This document shows, piece by piece, positions 47,177 to 58,261 of a stretch of DNA of 64,000 nt. The stretch is from contig NZ_JAUSYD010000001.1 in NCBI RefSeq assembly GCF_030816615.1, forward strand, positions 1,054,001-1,118,000, written 5' to 3'. This DNA is from Streptomyces sp. B1I3 (GTDB taxonomy: Bacteria; Actinomycetota; Actinomycetes; Streptomycetales; Streptomycetaceae). The stretch's first letter is position 1, and each line of letters opens with the position of its first letter. The notes under the pieces were generated by a model, which saw nothing but the letters and a program-made list of their open reading frames with translations, was not told where the DNA came from and did no database searches. The position numbers were made by a program, and so were the translations under genes.

Positions 47177-48573
47177 CGGCGTTCCCCCCCTTCGGCCGGG
47201 ACGTCCGGGTCCCGGCGCCCGGGGGCCGGGGGGTGCGGGCGGGCCGGCCGGTCACGTGCCGGAACCTGTCCGGGCGGTACGGAGGCCTGTCCGGGCGGTA
47301 CGGGCGGTACGGGCGGCCCGGAGGCCTGTCCGGGCGGTACCGGCCGGACCGCGTGGTGGCCGGCGGCAACGCCCTCGAACAGCGCGACGAGTGCGCGGCG
47401 CGCGTCCGGATCGACCGCCGTCCCGTCCAGGTGATGCGCGGCCTGTTCGGCGAGCCGGCGCGCCTCGTCCTCGACGGCGGCGCGGGCGCCGGTCGCCGTC
47501 AGCACTTCGCGTACCCGTGCCAGCGCGTCCTCGGCGAGTCCGGCGTCGCCCACCACCCGGTCGAGGAGGCGCACGGCCTCCCGGTCCCCGGCGGCCTCGG
47601 CCCGCGCCCGGGCCACCGCCAGCAGGTAGGTCGCCTTCCCCTCACGGATGTCTCCCCCGGACGGCTTGCCGCTGCCGGCCGGGTCCCCGAACACCCCCGT
47701 CAGGTCGTCGCGCAGCTGGAACGCGACCCCCGCGGAGCGGCCGGCCGTGCAGAGGGCACGGACGACGTCCCGCCCCGCGTCCGCCAGGGCCGCGCCGAGC
47801 GCCAGCGGGCGCTCCACGGTGTACAGCGCGCTCTTGAGGCAGGCGGCACGGAGGGCCTGCTCCGGTGACCGGGAGCGGGTGATCTGACCGTGCAGGTCCA
47901 GGTACTGCCCCGCCACCATCTCGGTGCGCATCGCCTGCCAGATGCCCGCCACGCGCCCGCGGCACTCCGCAGGCATGGGAGTGTCGGCGACGGTGTCGTC
48001 CGCCCAGGCCAGGGCGAGGTCCCCGGCGAGCACCGCCGCGGACCTGCCGAACGACTCCGCCCGGGCGGGGCCTTGCGCCGTGTCGGCCAGGGCCGCGAGG
48101 CCTACGTGCACGGCCGCCCGGCCCCGGCGCAGGGACGAGCCGTCCATGACGTCGTCGTGGACCAGCGCGCAGGTCTGGATGAGTTCGAGGGCGACCCCGA
48201 GGCGCAGCGCGGCCGTCACCGCTCCCCCGCCGCAGGCCCGCATCCCCCACCAGAGGAACGCCGGCCGCAGGCGCTTTCCGCCGTCCAGGGTGAACTCCGC
48301 CACCCGTTCGGCCACGTCCCGGGCGAAGACCGGGTCGACGGCGGCGGACCTGGTCACCCGTTCCCGCAGGACGGACCGGGCCGTGCGCAGGACCGCCGCG
48401 GCGACGTCCGCGTCCACCGCCGCGGCGTCCTCGGCCGGGGGCGGGGGGTGCGGCGGCTGCTCCCCGGTGCGGCCGTCCTGCTCGTCGGCGCGCACGGGCA
48501 CGGGATGGGCGCGGCCCTCCGGGCCCGGCCGGAGGTCGGCGGAGGCGGGGTCCTCCGTCGGGTGACTGCGCAT
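47170..48573 (-). CDS. crtE: Geranylgeranyl diphosphate synthase
   Basis: Trans-isoprenyl diphosphate synthase of 467 aa. The first Asp-rich motif is in TCALVHDDVMDGSSLRRGR, the second in FQLRDDLTGVFGDP; GGKRLRPAFLWW is the early substrate-binding segment. It makes the C20 precursor for CrtB. Family members are about 350 aa: here about 60 N-terminal and 70 C-terminal residues are low-complexity, the tail having Pro-Pro-Gly-Gln repeats encoded by an 18-bp DNA repeat. The ATG at 48573 is preferred because GAGGGA precedes it; the ATG at 48594 lacks such a site. First gene of crtEIBV. Confidence 0.92.
   Translation of the reverse strand: MRSHPTEDPASADLRPGPEGRAHPVPVRADEQDGRTGEQPPHPPPPAEDAAAVDADVAAAVLRTARSVLRERVTRSAAVDPVFARDVAERVAEFTLDGGKRLRPAFLWWGMRACGGGAVTAALRLGVALELIQTCALVHDDVMDGSSLRRGRAAVHVGLAALADTAQGPARAESFGRSAAVLAGDLALAWADDTVADTPMPAECRGRVAGIWQAMRTEMVAGQYLDLHGQITRSRSPEQALRAACLKSALYTVERPLALGAALADAGRDVVRALCTAGRSAGVAFQLRDDLTGVFGDPAGSGKPSGGDIREGKATYLLAVARARAEAAGDREAVRLLDRVVGDAGLAEDALARVREVLTATGARAAVEDEARRLAEQAAHHLDGTAVDPDARRALVALFEGVAAGHHAVRPVPPGQASGPPVPPVPPGQASVPPGQVPARDRPARPHPPAPGRRDPDVPAEGGERRC
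47265..47342. repeat. 18-bp repeats in the 3' end of crtE
   Basis: Three copies of CCTGTCCGGGCGGTACSG at 47265, 47286 and 47325, with extra GGGCGGTAC units between them. On the coding strand they give PPGQAS-like repeats in the disordered CrtE tail. Confidence 0.75.
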
Positions 48574-48770
48574 CGCATGTCCCTCGAATCGCATCGGGTG
48601 GGTGGGCGTGATCCGAGGGGACCACAGCGGGAAGCTCCGTCCCGTTGTTGCCGGGCCCGCAATCGTGTGAAGGCGTCACGTAGCCGGTGTTCCCGGCGCA
48701 ACACGCCGACGGGCGGAATGAGCCCGGAAGTGCGCCGGGGAGGAAAAACTACGGGCCGGAGCGGAGGACC

Positions 48771-50282
48771 ATGGGAAGCGACAGCAACGAAGCGGGTCTG
48801 CGGTGTCTGGTGACCGGCGCGACGGGGTACATCGGGGGCCGCCTGGTGCCCGGACTCCTGGAGGCCGGTCACCGGGTGCGCTGTCTGGCGCGCAACCCGG
48901 GAAAACTGCGGGACCATCCGTGGGCGGGCGAGGCCGAGGTGGCCAGGGGTGACGTGACCGACGCGGGGTCCGTCGGGGAGGCGATGCGGGACATCGACGT
49001 CGCGTACTACCTCGTGCACGCGATGGGCGCGGGGAGCGGGTTCGAGGAGACGGACCGCACGGCGGCCCGGATCTTCGGCGAACAGGCGCGGGCCGCCGGG
49101 GTGCGGCGCATCGTGTATCTGGGCGGGCTCACGCCCGCCGGTGTCCCGGAGAAGGAGCTGTCGCCGCACCTGCGCTCGCGTGCCGAGGTCGGCCGGATCC
49201 TCCTCGACTCGGGCGTGCCGACGACCGTGCTCCGTGCGGCGGTCATCATCGGTTCCGGCTCCGCCTCGTTCGAGATGGTGCGGTACCTCACCGAGCGGCT
49301 TCCGGTCATGGTGACACCGAGCTGGGTGTCGACTCGGATCCAGCCGATCGCGGTCCGGGACGTGCTGCGCTACCTCGTGGGCAGCGCGCACATGCCGGAC
49401 GAGGTGAACCGAACCTTCGACATCGGGGGCCCAGACGTCCTGACGTACCGGGAGATGATGCAGGAGTACGCGCGGGTCGCCGGACTGCGGCACCGGGTGA
49501 TCCTGCCGGTGCCGATGCTGACCCCGGGGCTGTCCAGTCACTGGATCGGGCTGGTCACCCCCGTGCCCCGCTCGATCGCGCGCCCTCTCGCGGAGTCCCT
49601 GCGGTACGAGGTCGTCTGCCACGAGCACGACATCGAGCGCTACGTACCGGACGGCCCCGGGCAGCCCTTCTCCTTCGGTACGGCCCTGTCGCTCGCCCTG
49701 CAGAGGGTCCGCGAGGCCGGGGTGACGACGCGGTGGTCCTCGGCGTCCACGCCGGGGATCCCGAGCGATCCGTTGCCCACCGACCCCGACTGGGCGGGTG
49801 GCAGCCTGTACACGGACGTGCGCGAGCTCGACGTGGACGCCTCGCCCGAGGCGCTGTGGCGGGTCGTCGAGGGGATCGGCGGTGACAACGGCTGGTACTC
49901 CTTCCCCCTGGCCTGGGCCGTCAGGGGGTGGCTGGACCGGCTGATCGGGGGTGTGGGCCTGCGCCGGGGCCGGCGGGACGCCGAACGTCTCCGCGTCGGG
50001 GACTCACTGGACTTCTGGCGGGTCGAGGAGATCGAACCGGGCCGTCTGCTCCGGCTGCGCGCCGAGATGCGGCTGCCGGGTCTCGCCTGGCTGGAGATGT
50101 ACGCGCTGGAGGGCCCGGGCGGCCGGTCCCACTACCGGCAGCGCGCCGTCTTCCATCCGTCCGGTCTGCTCGGCCACGCGTACTGGTGGGGCGTGTCGCC
50201 TTTCCACGCCGTCGTCTTCGGCGGGATGGCACGCAACATCGCGCGGGCGGCGGGCCGGGAGACGGCCGGGCGGCGGACGTGA
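48771..50282 (+). CDS. SDR-type oxidoreductase with C-terminal DUF2867-like domain
   Basis: Protein of 503 aa. The N-terminal 300 residues are an atypical SDR (LVTGATGYIGGRLVPGLLEA; YYLVHAMGAGSGFEETDR). The C-terminal 170 residues resemble DUF2867, ending with WWGVSPFHAVVFGGMARNIA. Similar proteins lie beside photolyase or carotenoid genes in other actinobacteria. The substrate is unknown. The ATG at 48771 follows GGAGG. Its stop overlaps the phr start (GTGA), so the two are cotranscribed, divergently from crtEIBV. Confidence 0.88.
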   Translation: MGSDSNEAGLRCLVTGATGYIGGRLVPGLLEAGHRVRCLARNPGKLRDHPWAGEAEVARGDVTDAGSVGEAMRDIDVAYYLVHAMGAGSGFEETDRTAARIFGEQARAAGVRRIVYLGGLTPAGVPEKELSPHLRSRAEVGRILLDSGVPTTVLRAAVIIGSGSASFEMVRYLTERLPVMVTPSWVSTRIQPIAVRDVLRYLVGSAHMPDEVNRTFDIGGPDVLTYREMMQEYARVAGLRHRVILPVPMLTPGLSSHWIGLVTPVPRSIARPLAESLRYEVVCHEHDIERYVPDGPGQPFSFGTALSLALQRVREAGVTTRWSSASTPGIPSDPLPTDPDWAGGSLYTDVRELDVDASPEALWRVVEGIGGDNGWYSFPLAWAVRGWLDRLIGGVGLRRGRRDAERLRVGDSLDFWRVEEIEPGRLLRLRAEMRLPGLAWLEMYALEGPGGRSHYRQRAVFHPSGLLGHAYWWGVSPFHAVVFGGMARNIARAAGRETAGRRT

Positions 50283-51655
50283 GCGTGTCGGTCGTCCTGT
50301 TCACCTCGGATCTGCGGCTGCACGACCATCCGCCCCTGCGCGTGGCCCTCGCGTCGGCCGACGAGGTGGTGCCGCTGTTCGTCCTGGACGACGGCATCGG
50401 GCGCGCCGGGTTCGCCGTGCCCAACCGGCGTGCGTTCCTCGCCGACTGCCTGCGTGATCTCGACGCCGGGCTCCGGGACCGCGGTGGCCGGCTCGTCGTC
50501 CGTTCGGGTGAGGTGACGGCCGAGGTCTGCCGGATCGTGGACGGGACCGGCGCGGACGCCGTGCACATGTCGGCCGGTGTCAGCGGTTACGCGCAGCGGC
50601 GTGAGGAGCGGCTGCGCGAGGCGCTCGGTGGCCGAGGGTGCCGGCTGCACGTGCACGACACGGTGATCACCGCGGTCGCACCGGGAGAGGTGACTCCCTC
50701 CGGTCCGGGCAGGGACCACTTCGCCGTGTTCACCCCGTACCTCCGGCGCTGGTCAGGGGTGCGGCTGCGCGCCCCCTTCGCCGCGCCCCGTGCCGTGCGC
50801 GTCCCGCCGGAGCCCGCTTCGGCATCGCTCCCCGTCCGGTCGGACGTCGCCGGGGTGTCGCCCGGGCTCGCCGAGGGCGGGGAACGGGCGGGCCGGGCGC
50901 GTTTCGCCGCCTGGCGCCGTCAGGGTCTCGGCGCGTACGAGGCCCGGCACGACGACCTCGCGGGCGATGTCACCTCACGTCTGTCGCCGCATCTGCATTT
51001 CGGCACGATCTCCTCGACGGAACTGGTCCGGCGGGCACGCGAGGCGGGCGGGCCGGGGGCGGAGGCCTTCGTACGGCAGTTGTGCTGGCGGGACTTCCAC
51101 CACCAGGTACTGGCCGCCCGGCCGCAGGCCGCGCACCGCGACTACCGCTCCCAGGGTGACCGTTGGCGCGGCGAGCGGTCCGCCCAGGAGGAGATCGACG
51201 CGTGGAAGGAGGGCCGCACCGGCTATCCACTGGTGGACGCCGCGCTGCGGCAACTGCGGCACGAGGGCTGGATGCACAACCGGGGGCGGCTGGTGACGGC
51301 GAGTTTCCTCGTCAAGACGCTGTACGTGGACTGGCGCGTAGGGGCACGCCACTTCCTGGACCTGCTGGTGGACGGGGACCTCGCCAACAACCAGCTGAAC
51401 TGGCAGTGGATGGCGGGGACGGGCACGGACAGCCGGCCCAACCGGGTGCTGAACCCCCTGCTGCAGGCCAGGCGGTACGACCCGGAAGGTGTGTACGTGC
51501 GCCGCTGGGTTCCGGAGCTCGCGGGTATCGGGGGAGCCGCGGTGCACGAGCCGTGGAAGCTGCGGGCGGCGGGGCGCTGTGACGGATATCCGGAGCCGCT
51601 GGTCGAGCTGGGCGAGGGCCTGGCCCGCTTCAAGCACGCACGGGGGCTCGACTGA
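50279..51655 (+). CDS. phr: Deoxyribodipyrimidine photolyase
   Basis: Class I cryptochrome/photolyase of 458 aa, using blue light to split cyclobutane dimers. The N-terminal antenna domain starts VVLFTSDLRLHDHPPLRVAL. The FAD domain has WRDFHHQVL, GYPLVDAALRQLRHEGWMHN, VDGDLANNQLNWQWMAGTG and NPLLQARRYDPEGVYVRRW. It shares an overlapping stop-start with the oxidoreductase upstream, and lies beside a carotenoid locus, consistent with a light response. The GTG at 50279 is the start. Confidence 0.95.
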   Translation: MSVSVVLFTSDLRLHDHPPLRVALASADEVVPLFVLDDGIGRAGFAVPNRRAFLADCLRDLDAGLRDRGGRLVVRSGEVTAEVCRIVDGTGADAVHMSAGVSGYAQRREERLREALGGRGCRLHVHDTVITAVAPGEVTPSGPGRDHFAVFTPYLRRWSGVRLRAPFAAPRAVRVPPEPASASLPVRSDVAGVSPGLAEGGERAGRARFAAWRRQGLGAYEARHDDLAGDVTSRLSPHLHFGTISSTELVRRAREAGGPGAEAFVRQLCWRDFHHQVLAARPQAAHRDYRSQGDRWRGERSAQEEIDAWKEGRTGYPLVDAALRQLRHEGWMHNRGRLVTASFLVKTLYVDWRVGARHFLDLLVDGDLANNQLNWQWMAGTGTDSRPNRVLNPLLQARRYDPEGVYVRRWVPELAGIGGAAVHEPWKLRAAGRCDGYPEPLVELGEGLARFKHARGLD

Positions 51656-51722
51656 GCGGACCGGGGCCGCCGTCGAGCCGGGTGCGGGTGGTGCCGTCCC
51701 GACGGGCGGAACGGCCTGCCGT

Positions 51723-52565
51723 TCAGATCCTGCGGTAGCGGGCGGAGGCCCAGGAGAAGGCGCCGAAGGCGGCCAGGCCGAGCGCGATCAGGGCCAGCAG
51801 CCAGGGTCCCGCGGGGGTGTCGGTGAACGAGCGCAGGGTGTCGTCCATGCCCTTGGCCCTGCCCGGTTCGTGCCGCACGGCCGCGGCGACGGCGAATCCG
51901 CCCGCTGTCGCGAAGAGGACACCGCGTGCGGTTCCGCCGAAGACGCCGAGGACGTCGACGACACGACGGATCTTCGTGGTCATCTCCGCCATCTTGAGGC
52001 GCTTGTGGAACGCGCGCGTGACGGCCCGGTAGACCATCCAGAGCCCGGTACCGACCACGGCGGCACCCGCGATGCCGACGATCCACTGGCCTCCGGTCCA
52101 GCCCAGGGCCCGGGCGGTGACGTCCTCGGTCTGCCGATCGCTCGATCCGCTGCCGCTGCCCTGGTCACCGGCGGCGTAGGACAGCACGGAGTAGGACACG
52201 AAGGCGTAGAAGACGGACCGCGCGGCGGCCATCACCCGCTTGCCCGGCTTGTGACCGTCGGGGCCGGCCTGGCCGAAGACCGCCTCGGAGAGGCGCCACA
52301 GGGCCATCCCGGCCAGTCCCACACCGAGCGCCCACAGCAGGATGTTCCCGAAGGGCTTCTCGGCTATCTCCGCGATGGCGCCACCGCGGTCGGCCTGCTC
52401 TCCGCCGCCGTCCGAGAAGGCGATGCGCAGTGCCAGCACGCCGACCAGGAGGTAGATCACCCCGCGCGCGACGAACCCGGCTCGCGCCCCTACGTCCATG
52501 GCCTTGCTGTTGGCCGCCCCTCTGGCGCGGCCCCGTCCGTTCGCCATCCACGCGTTCGTATTCAT
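51723..52565 (-). CDS. DUF1206 membrane protein
   Basis: Membrane protein of 280 aa with six helices arranged as three repeated two-helix units, the DUF1206 pattern: ARAGFVARGVIYLLVGVLAL, later SVFYAFVSYSVLSYAAG, and GVFGGTARGVLFATAGGFAV. No enzymatic motif; function unknown. The ATG at 52565 is likely, with a second at 52547. It converges on phr. Confidence 0.88.
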   Translation of the reverse strand: MNTNAWMANGRGRARGAANSKAMDVGARAGFVARGVIYLLVGVLALRIAFSDGGGEQADRGGAIAEIAEKPFGNILLWALGVGLAGMALWRLSEAVFGQAGPDGHKPGKRVMAAARSVFYAFVSYSVLSYAAGDQGSGSGSSDRQTEDVTARALGWTGGQWIVGIAGAAVVGTGLWMVYRAVTRAFHKRLKMAEMTTKIRRVVDVLGVFGGTARGVLFATAGGFAVAAAVRHEPGRAKGMDDTLRSFTDTPAGPWLLALIALGLAAFGAFSWASARYRRI

Positions 52566-52640
52566 GAACTGCCGGATGCCCCTGAACGGGCGATCAATGC
52601 CGGGGACGCTCCCGACGGGTCCGCGGACACCCCCCGGGCC

Positions 52641-52742
52641 CCTTCGGACGCCGGGCGCCTTCGGACGCCGGGCGCCTTCGGACGCCGGGCGCCTTCTGAC
52701 GCCGGGCGCCTTCTGACGCCGGGCGCCTTCTGACGCCGGGCC
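52641..52742. repeat. 17-bp tandem repeat, six units
   Basis: Six head-to-tail copies of CCTTCKGACGCCGGGCG. The first three have G and the last three have T at the sixth position; degenerate copies continue to about 52766. Each unit contains a GGCGCC at its junction. It lies between the DoxX stop and the DUF1206 start. Confidence 0.9.
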
Positions 52743-52761
52743 CCTTCAGGCCCCGGCGCCT

Positions 52762-53292
52762 TCAGGCCTCGTCGTCACCCGCTGCCGCGGCGTTGTCCTT
52801 GGCGCGGCGGCCCACGACTGCGGCCGCGGCGAGGGCACTGCCCGCGAACGCGAGGGCGACCGTCCACGGCTGGTCGAAGAGGTGACCGGTGACGTGGTCG
52901 AGGGAGTAGCGGCCCGCACCCGTCAGGCCGATCGCGGCCGCGGTGAAGCCGAGGAACGCCGGGTACTCGTAACCGCCGCCCATCGCGAAGAATCCGGCCG
53001 GCGCGTGCACGGCCACCGCGCCTGCCATCGTGCCGGCGGCCGCGGCCCCGGCCGCCGGGGTGGCGAGGCCGAGTGCCAGCAGGACCCCGCCGCCCGCCTC
53101 GCCGATTCCGGCGGCGACGGCACTGTGCTTCGGCGGATGGAAGCCCATGGCCTCCATCGCCGCGGTGGTGCCCTGGATGCCGCCGCCGCCGAACCAGCCG
53201 GCGAGTTTCTGGCTGCCGTGGGCGGCCAGCACGGCTCCCGTGCCGACCCTGAGTACGAACAGTCCGAGGTCACGTCGGTTGAGGGCCGTCAT
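52762..53292 (-). CDS. DoxX-family membrane protein
   Basis: A 176-aa membrane protein with four helices. DLGLFVLRVGTGAVLAAHGS opens it, followed by GWFGGGGIQGTTAAMEAMGF, the DoxX/DoxD signature region. The final helix is followed by a charged, Ala-rich tail (KDNAAAAGDDEA). DoxX proteins are linked to thiosulfate/thiol redox membrane complexes in some bacteria; their role in Streptomyces is unknown. The ATG at 53292 follows GGAG. Confidence 0.9.
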   Translation of the reverse strand: MTALNRRDLGLFVLRVGTGAVLAAHGSQKLAGWFGGGGIQGTTAAMEAMGFHPPKHSAVAAGIGEAGGGVLLALGLATPAAGAAAAGTMAGAVAVHAPAGFFAMGGGYEYPAFLGFTAAAIGLTGAGRYSLDHVTGHLFDQPWTVALAFAGSALAAAAVVGRRAKDNAAAAGDDEA

Positions 53293-53440
53293 GGGTGTCT
53301 CCTGTCGGCGCGGAACGGGCGGGTAGTGAGCCGTACGCAACCACTGTCGCCGGGTCCGGGCGGCGAGGTGCGCCGGTGTTACGCCGTTCGTGGCCCGCCC
53401 CGTGCGGCGACTGCCCGAACCCTCCGACGAGTGGGACGAA

Positions 53441-55536
<2,096 letters not shown>

Positions 55537-55613
55537 CGGCCCCCGCCCTTCCCGTGTGCCCGTCCGTGGCGGGGCGCGGTCCGCGGGAAGGGCCCCGTCC
55601 GACCGTCCCTAGG

Positions 55614-55624
55614 ATGCACTGCAT
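55614..55624. promoter_or_regulatory. Small palindrome at the padR start
   Basis: ATGCA-C-TGCAT overlaps the chosen ATG of the PadR gene. TAGGAT just before it resembles a -10 box, so a nearly leaderless transcript with autoregulation is conceivable. Confidence 0.35.
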
Positions 55625-56189
55625 GTCACTCCCGCACGCGATCCTCACCGCCCTGCTCGAGAAGCCGTCGTCGGGGCTGGAGCTGACCCGTAGGTTCGAC
55701 CGGTCGATCGGCTACTTCTGGCCCTCGACGCACCAGCAGATCTACCGCGAGCTGGGCAAGCTGGAGCAGGCGGGGCACATCAGGGTCCTGCCGACTTCGC
55801 AGCCGGCCCGGGGGCAGAAGAAGGAGTACGAGGTGCTGCCCGCAGGACGCGAGGAGCTGGCGGCCTGGGTTGCGCTCGCCGAGGACCCGCGCCCGATGCG
55901 CGATCCGCTGCTGCTGAGGATGCGGGCGGCGGCGGTGGTCGGGGCGCCCGGCCTCGTCGCGGAGCTGCGCAGGCACCTGGCACTGCACCAGGGGCAGCTG
56001 GCGGAGTACGGGGAGATCGAGCGCCGCGACTTCCCGCCGGAACGCACGGCCGAGGAGGACCGGCTGCGGCATCTGGTGCTGCGCGCGGGCATCGACCTCG
56101 AGACGTTCTGGACGGGGTGGCTGGCCACGGCGATCGGCGAACTCGAGGGGCCTGGCAGCGGGCGGGCCGACCTCGGGACCGGGCCCTGA
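55623..56189 (+). CDS. PadR-family transcriptional regulator
   Basis: A 188-aa protein. The winged helix is at about 1-85: LPHAILTALLEKPSSGLELT, then FWPSTHQQIYRELGKLEQAG and the wing GQKKEYEVLPAGREEL. The C-terminal helices (about 100-180) form the PadR dimerisation/Vir_act_alpha region. It probably controls fadH, from the palindrome upstream of that gene, and itself. The ATG at 55623 fits the family start; an ATG three codons before is possible. Confidence 0.9.
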   Translation: MSLPHAILTALLEKPSSGLELTRRFDRSIGYFWPSTHQQIYRELGKLEQAGHIRVLPTSQPARGQKKEYEVLPAGREELAAWVALAEDPRPMRDPLLLRMRAAAVVGAPGLVAELRRHLALHQGQLAEYGEIERRDFPPERTAEEDRLRHLVLRAGIDLETFWTGWLATAIGELEGPGSGRADLGTGP

Positions 56190-56306
56190 CCCTGACCCGG
56201 GTCCGGCTTCCGGGCTTCCGGGCTTCCGGGCTTCCGGCTTCCGGCTTCCTACTCCGAGATCGCGGTCTCCCGCCAGCCCGTTCCTTCCCGGGCGGCGGCC
56301 GTTCGG

Positions 56307-57293
56307 TCAGGGGCCGCCGACCGAGGTCCTGACCGGCTCGGCATGCAGCGTCCGCGGCCCCGGAGCGGACGCTGCGGTGCGTGACGGCCCGGTGCGGGAC
56401 GGGCCCGCGATGACGACGCGTGGCGGTGTGCTCACGACGCTGCCGGCAGCCGGGGCCTCGGCGGGGGCGGGCCGGTCCTGCGCGCGGCTGAGCAGCATGA
56501 CTCCCCGTCCGGCTGCCGCGGCGCCGATGAGGGCCGGGACCAGGCCGATCGCCCCGGCCTGCAGGTGTTCGCCGAGCAGGACGAGGCCGATGGCCGCGGC
56601 GGCGACCGGGTTCGCGAGGGTGACCACGGCGAGCGGAGCCCCGAGACCTCCGCGGTACGCCGTCTGGGAGAGCAGCAGGCCGCCCATGGCGAAGAGGGAG
56701 ACGAGCAGCGCCACGGTCACCAGTCGCCAGCTGAGCAGGGGACCGGTGTGGTCGGTGGAGGCGACCGTCAGTGTCTGCGTGAGCGCGGAGGCCACACCCG
56801 AGGTGATGCCGGACGCGGCTGCGTGCCGGAGTCCGGGACGTGTGCCGGGGCGGCTGAGACCGGCCACGAGCGCCATGGTCACCGCGCCGACGGCGAGGGC
56901 TTCGGTCAGGGTGAGCGTGTCGTGCGGTGCGGATCCGCCCGCGGCCAGCAACAGCGCGCCGAGGCCGAGCAGGGTGAGGACCGTGCCGCGCCATTCGGTA
57001 CAGCTGACCCGGCGTCCCGCGGCGCGGGCCCCGAGCGGGACGGCCGCGACGAGGGTGAGCGCACCGAGCGGCTGGACGAGGGTGAGCGGTCCGTATTTCA
57101 GCGCGGCGACGTGCAGGAGTGCTCCGCCCGCGTTGAGGCCGACCGCCGACCACCAGGCACCGCGGCGCAGCATGCTCAGGACGCCGGTCGACGCTTCGGT
57201 CCGGCCGGCGAGGCGGGCCTGCGCCACCGCTGCTGCCGCGTATGCGCCCGCGGAGACGAGGGACAGCAGGACGGCTATGAGCGTGGCGTTCAT
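56307..57293 (-). CDS. DMT-superfamily (EamA-like) transporter
   Basis: Membrane protein of 328 aa with about nine to ten helices: LIAVLLSLVSAGAYAAAAVA, ALKYGPLTLVQPLGALTLVA, and late PLAVVTLANPVAAAAIGLVL. This is the pattern of DMT permeases related to the NIPA/EamA group. A Pro/Ser/Arg-rich cytoplasmic tail of about 50 residues ends it. The substrate is unknown. Start ATGA overlaps the PAP2 gene stop, so the two act from one transcript. Confidence 0.88.
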   Translation of the reverse strand: MNATLIAVLLSLVSAGAYAAAAVAQARLAGRTEASTGVLSMLRRGAWWSAVGLNAGGALLHVAALKYGPLTLVQPLGALTLVAAVPLGARAAGRRVSCTEWRGTVLTLLGLGALLLAAGGSAPHDTLTLTEALAVGAVTMALVAGLSRPGTRPGLRHAAASGITSGVASALTQTLTVASTDHTGPLLSWRLVTVALLVSLFAMGGLLLSQTAYRGGLGAPLAVVTLANPVAAAAIGLVLLGEHLQAGAIGLVPALIGAAAAGRGVMLLSRAQDRPAPAEAPAAGSVVSTPPRVVIAGPSRTGPSRTAASAPGPRTLHAEPVRTSVGGP

Positions 57294-58132
57294 CGGCCCA
57301 CTCCGGTCCGTGCGTAGCTGTGGGACGGGTGGGACCCGTGGGAGGCGTAGGCCGGGGCCGGGAGAACCACCGGCGCGGTCGGCCAGGGCAGGTGGACCGG
57401 GGTGCCGTCGGGGCTGGGCAGCCGGAGCGCGGCGAAGGCGACCGAGAGCAGCGCGGAGACCACGAGCGCGTCGAGCCAGTAGTGGTTGGCCGTGCCCACG
57501 ATGACGAGGAGGGTGAGCAGCGGGTGCAGCAGCCACAGCACCCGCCAGCGCGAGCGGGTGGCGACGATCAGCCCGACGGCGACGGTCAGGGCCCAGCCGA
57601 AGTGCAGGGAGGGCATCGCGGCGAACTGGTTGGCCATCGAGTCGGTGGACGGCGTGGCGCCGTAGACCGTCGGGCCGTACAACTGGCCGGTGTCGACGAG
57701 GCCCGTCGCGTGCAGCAGGCGCGGGGGTGCGAGCGGGAACAGCAGGTGCAGGGCGAGTGCGGCCCCGGTGAGGGCGGCGAGTATGCGGCGCGACCACACG
57801 TAGTGGAGCGGGCGCCGCCAGTACAGCCAGACCAGGAAGAGCAGCGTGGCCGGGAAGTGCACGCTCGCGTAGTAGGTGTTGGCCGCCTGCACCAGCGTGT
57901 GGCTGTGCATGAGCACGCTCTGCACGCCCCCTTCGCCGGGAAGGTGGAGGGCCCGTTCGAGGTCCCAGACGTGCCCGGCGTTGCGGAACGCTTCCTCGGT
58001 GTGTCCGTTCGCGGCCTGGCGGCCGAGTTTGTAGACGAGGAAGAGTCCTGCGACCAGGAGGAACTCGCGGAGCAGGGGCGGTCGGGCACAGGTGTCCGGC
58101 TCCCGGTCCGCAGGCTCGCTGCGGGTGTGCAT
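57290..58132 (-). CDS. PAP2-family membrane phosphatase (inositol phosphoryl transferase-like)
   Basis: A 280-aa membrane protein with about six helices. The PAP2 signature is split: AAMPSLHFGWALTVAVG carries the catalytic His and GTANHYWLDALVVSALL the second His-Asp. The long first part (VWDLERALHLPGE, HFPATLLFLVWLYWRRP) resembles the AUR1-like group acting on phosphoinositol or polyprenyl lipids outside the membrane. It is divergent from a tetR gene with a dense operator array. Start ATG 58132; GTG at 58135 is possible. Confidence 0.88.
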   Translation of the reverse strand: MHTRSEPADREPDTCARPPLLREFLLVAGLFLVYKLGRQAANGHTEEAFRNAGHVWDLERALHLPGEGGVQSVLMHSHTLVQAANTYYASVHFPATLLFLVWLYWRRPLHYVWSRRILAALTGAALALHLLFPLAPPRLLHATGLVDTGQLYGPTVYGATPSTDSMANQFAAMPSLHFGWALTVAVGLIVATRSRWRVLWLLHPLLTLLVIVGTANHYWLDALVVSALLSVAFAALRLPSPDGTPVHLPWPTAPVVLPAPAYASHGSHPSHSYARTGVGR

Positions 58133-58189
58133 CACCCGTGCCCCTTTGCTGACGAAGCGCTGTTACGGGACCGGCATGGTGGTCCATGC

Positions 58190-58261
58190 CGTATCGATAC
58201 GCCAGTGTACCGATACGGAGGCGTATCGGTACACGCACGTATCGGTACACTGGCGTATCGG
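58190..58261. promoter_or_regulatory. Multi-copy TetR operator array
   Basis: Five occurrences of the CGTATCG core in 72 bp: palindrome CGTATCGATACG (58190-58201), its neighbour GTGTACCGATACG (58205-58217), CGTATCGGTACAC twice (58222-58234 and 58238-58250), and CGTATCGG (58254-58261). Overall, 58195-58217 and 58238-58260 are an exact 23-bp inverted repeat 20 bp apart. It lies between the PAP2 and tetR starts. Confidence 0.85.

Noticed and set aside
40087-48573. Carotenoid genes as a novel biosynthetic cluster
   Set aside because: Gene set and order match the known Streptomyces isorenieratene loci; only the crtV function and regulation are open.
52641-52742. Possible CRISPR array
   Set aside because: Units are 17 bp, directly adjacent with no spacers, and no cas genes are near.
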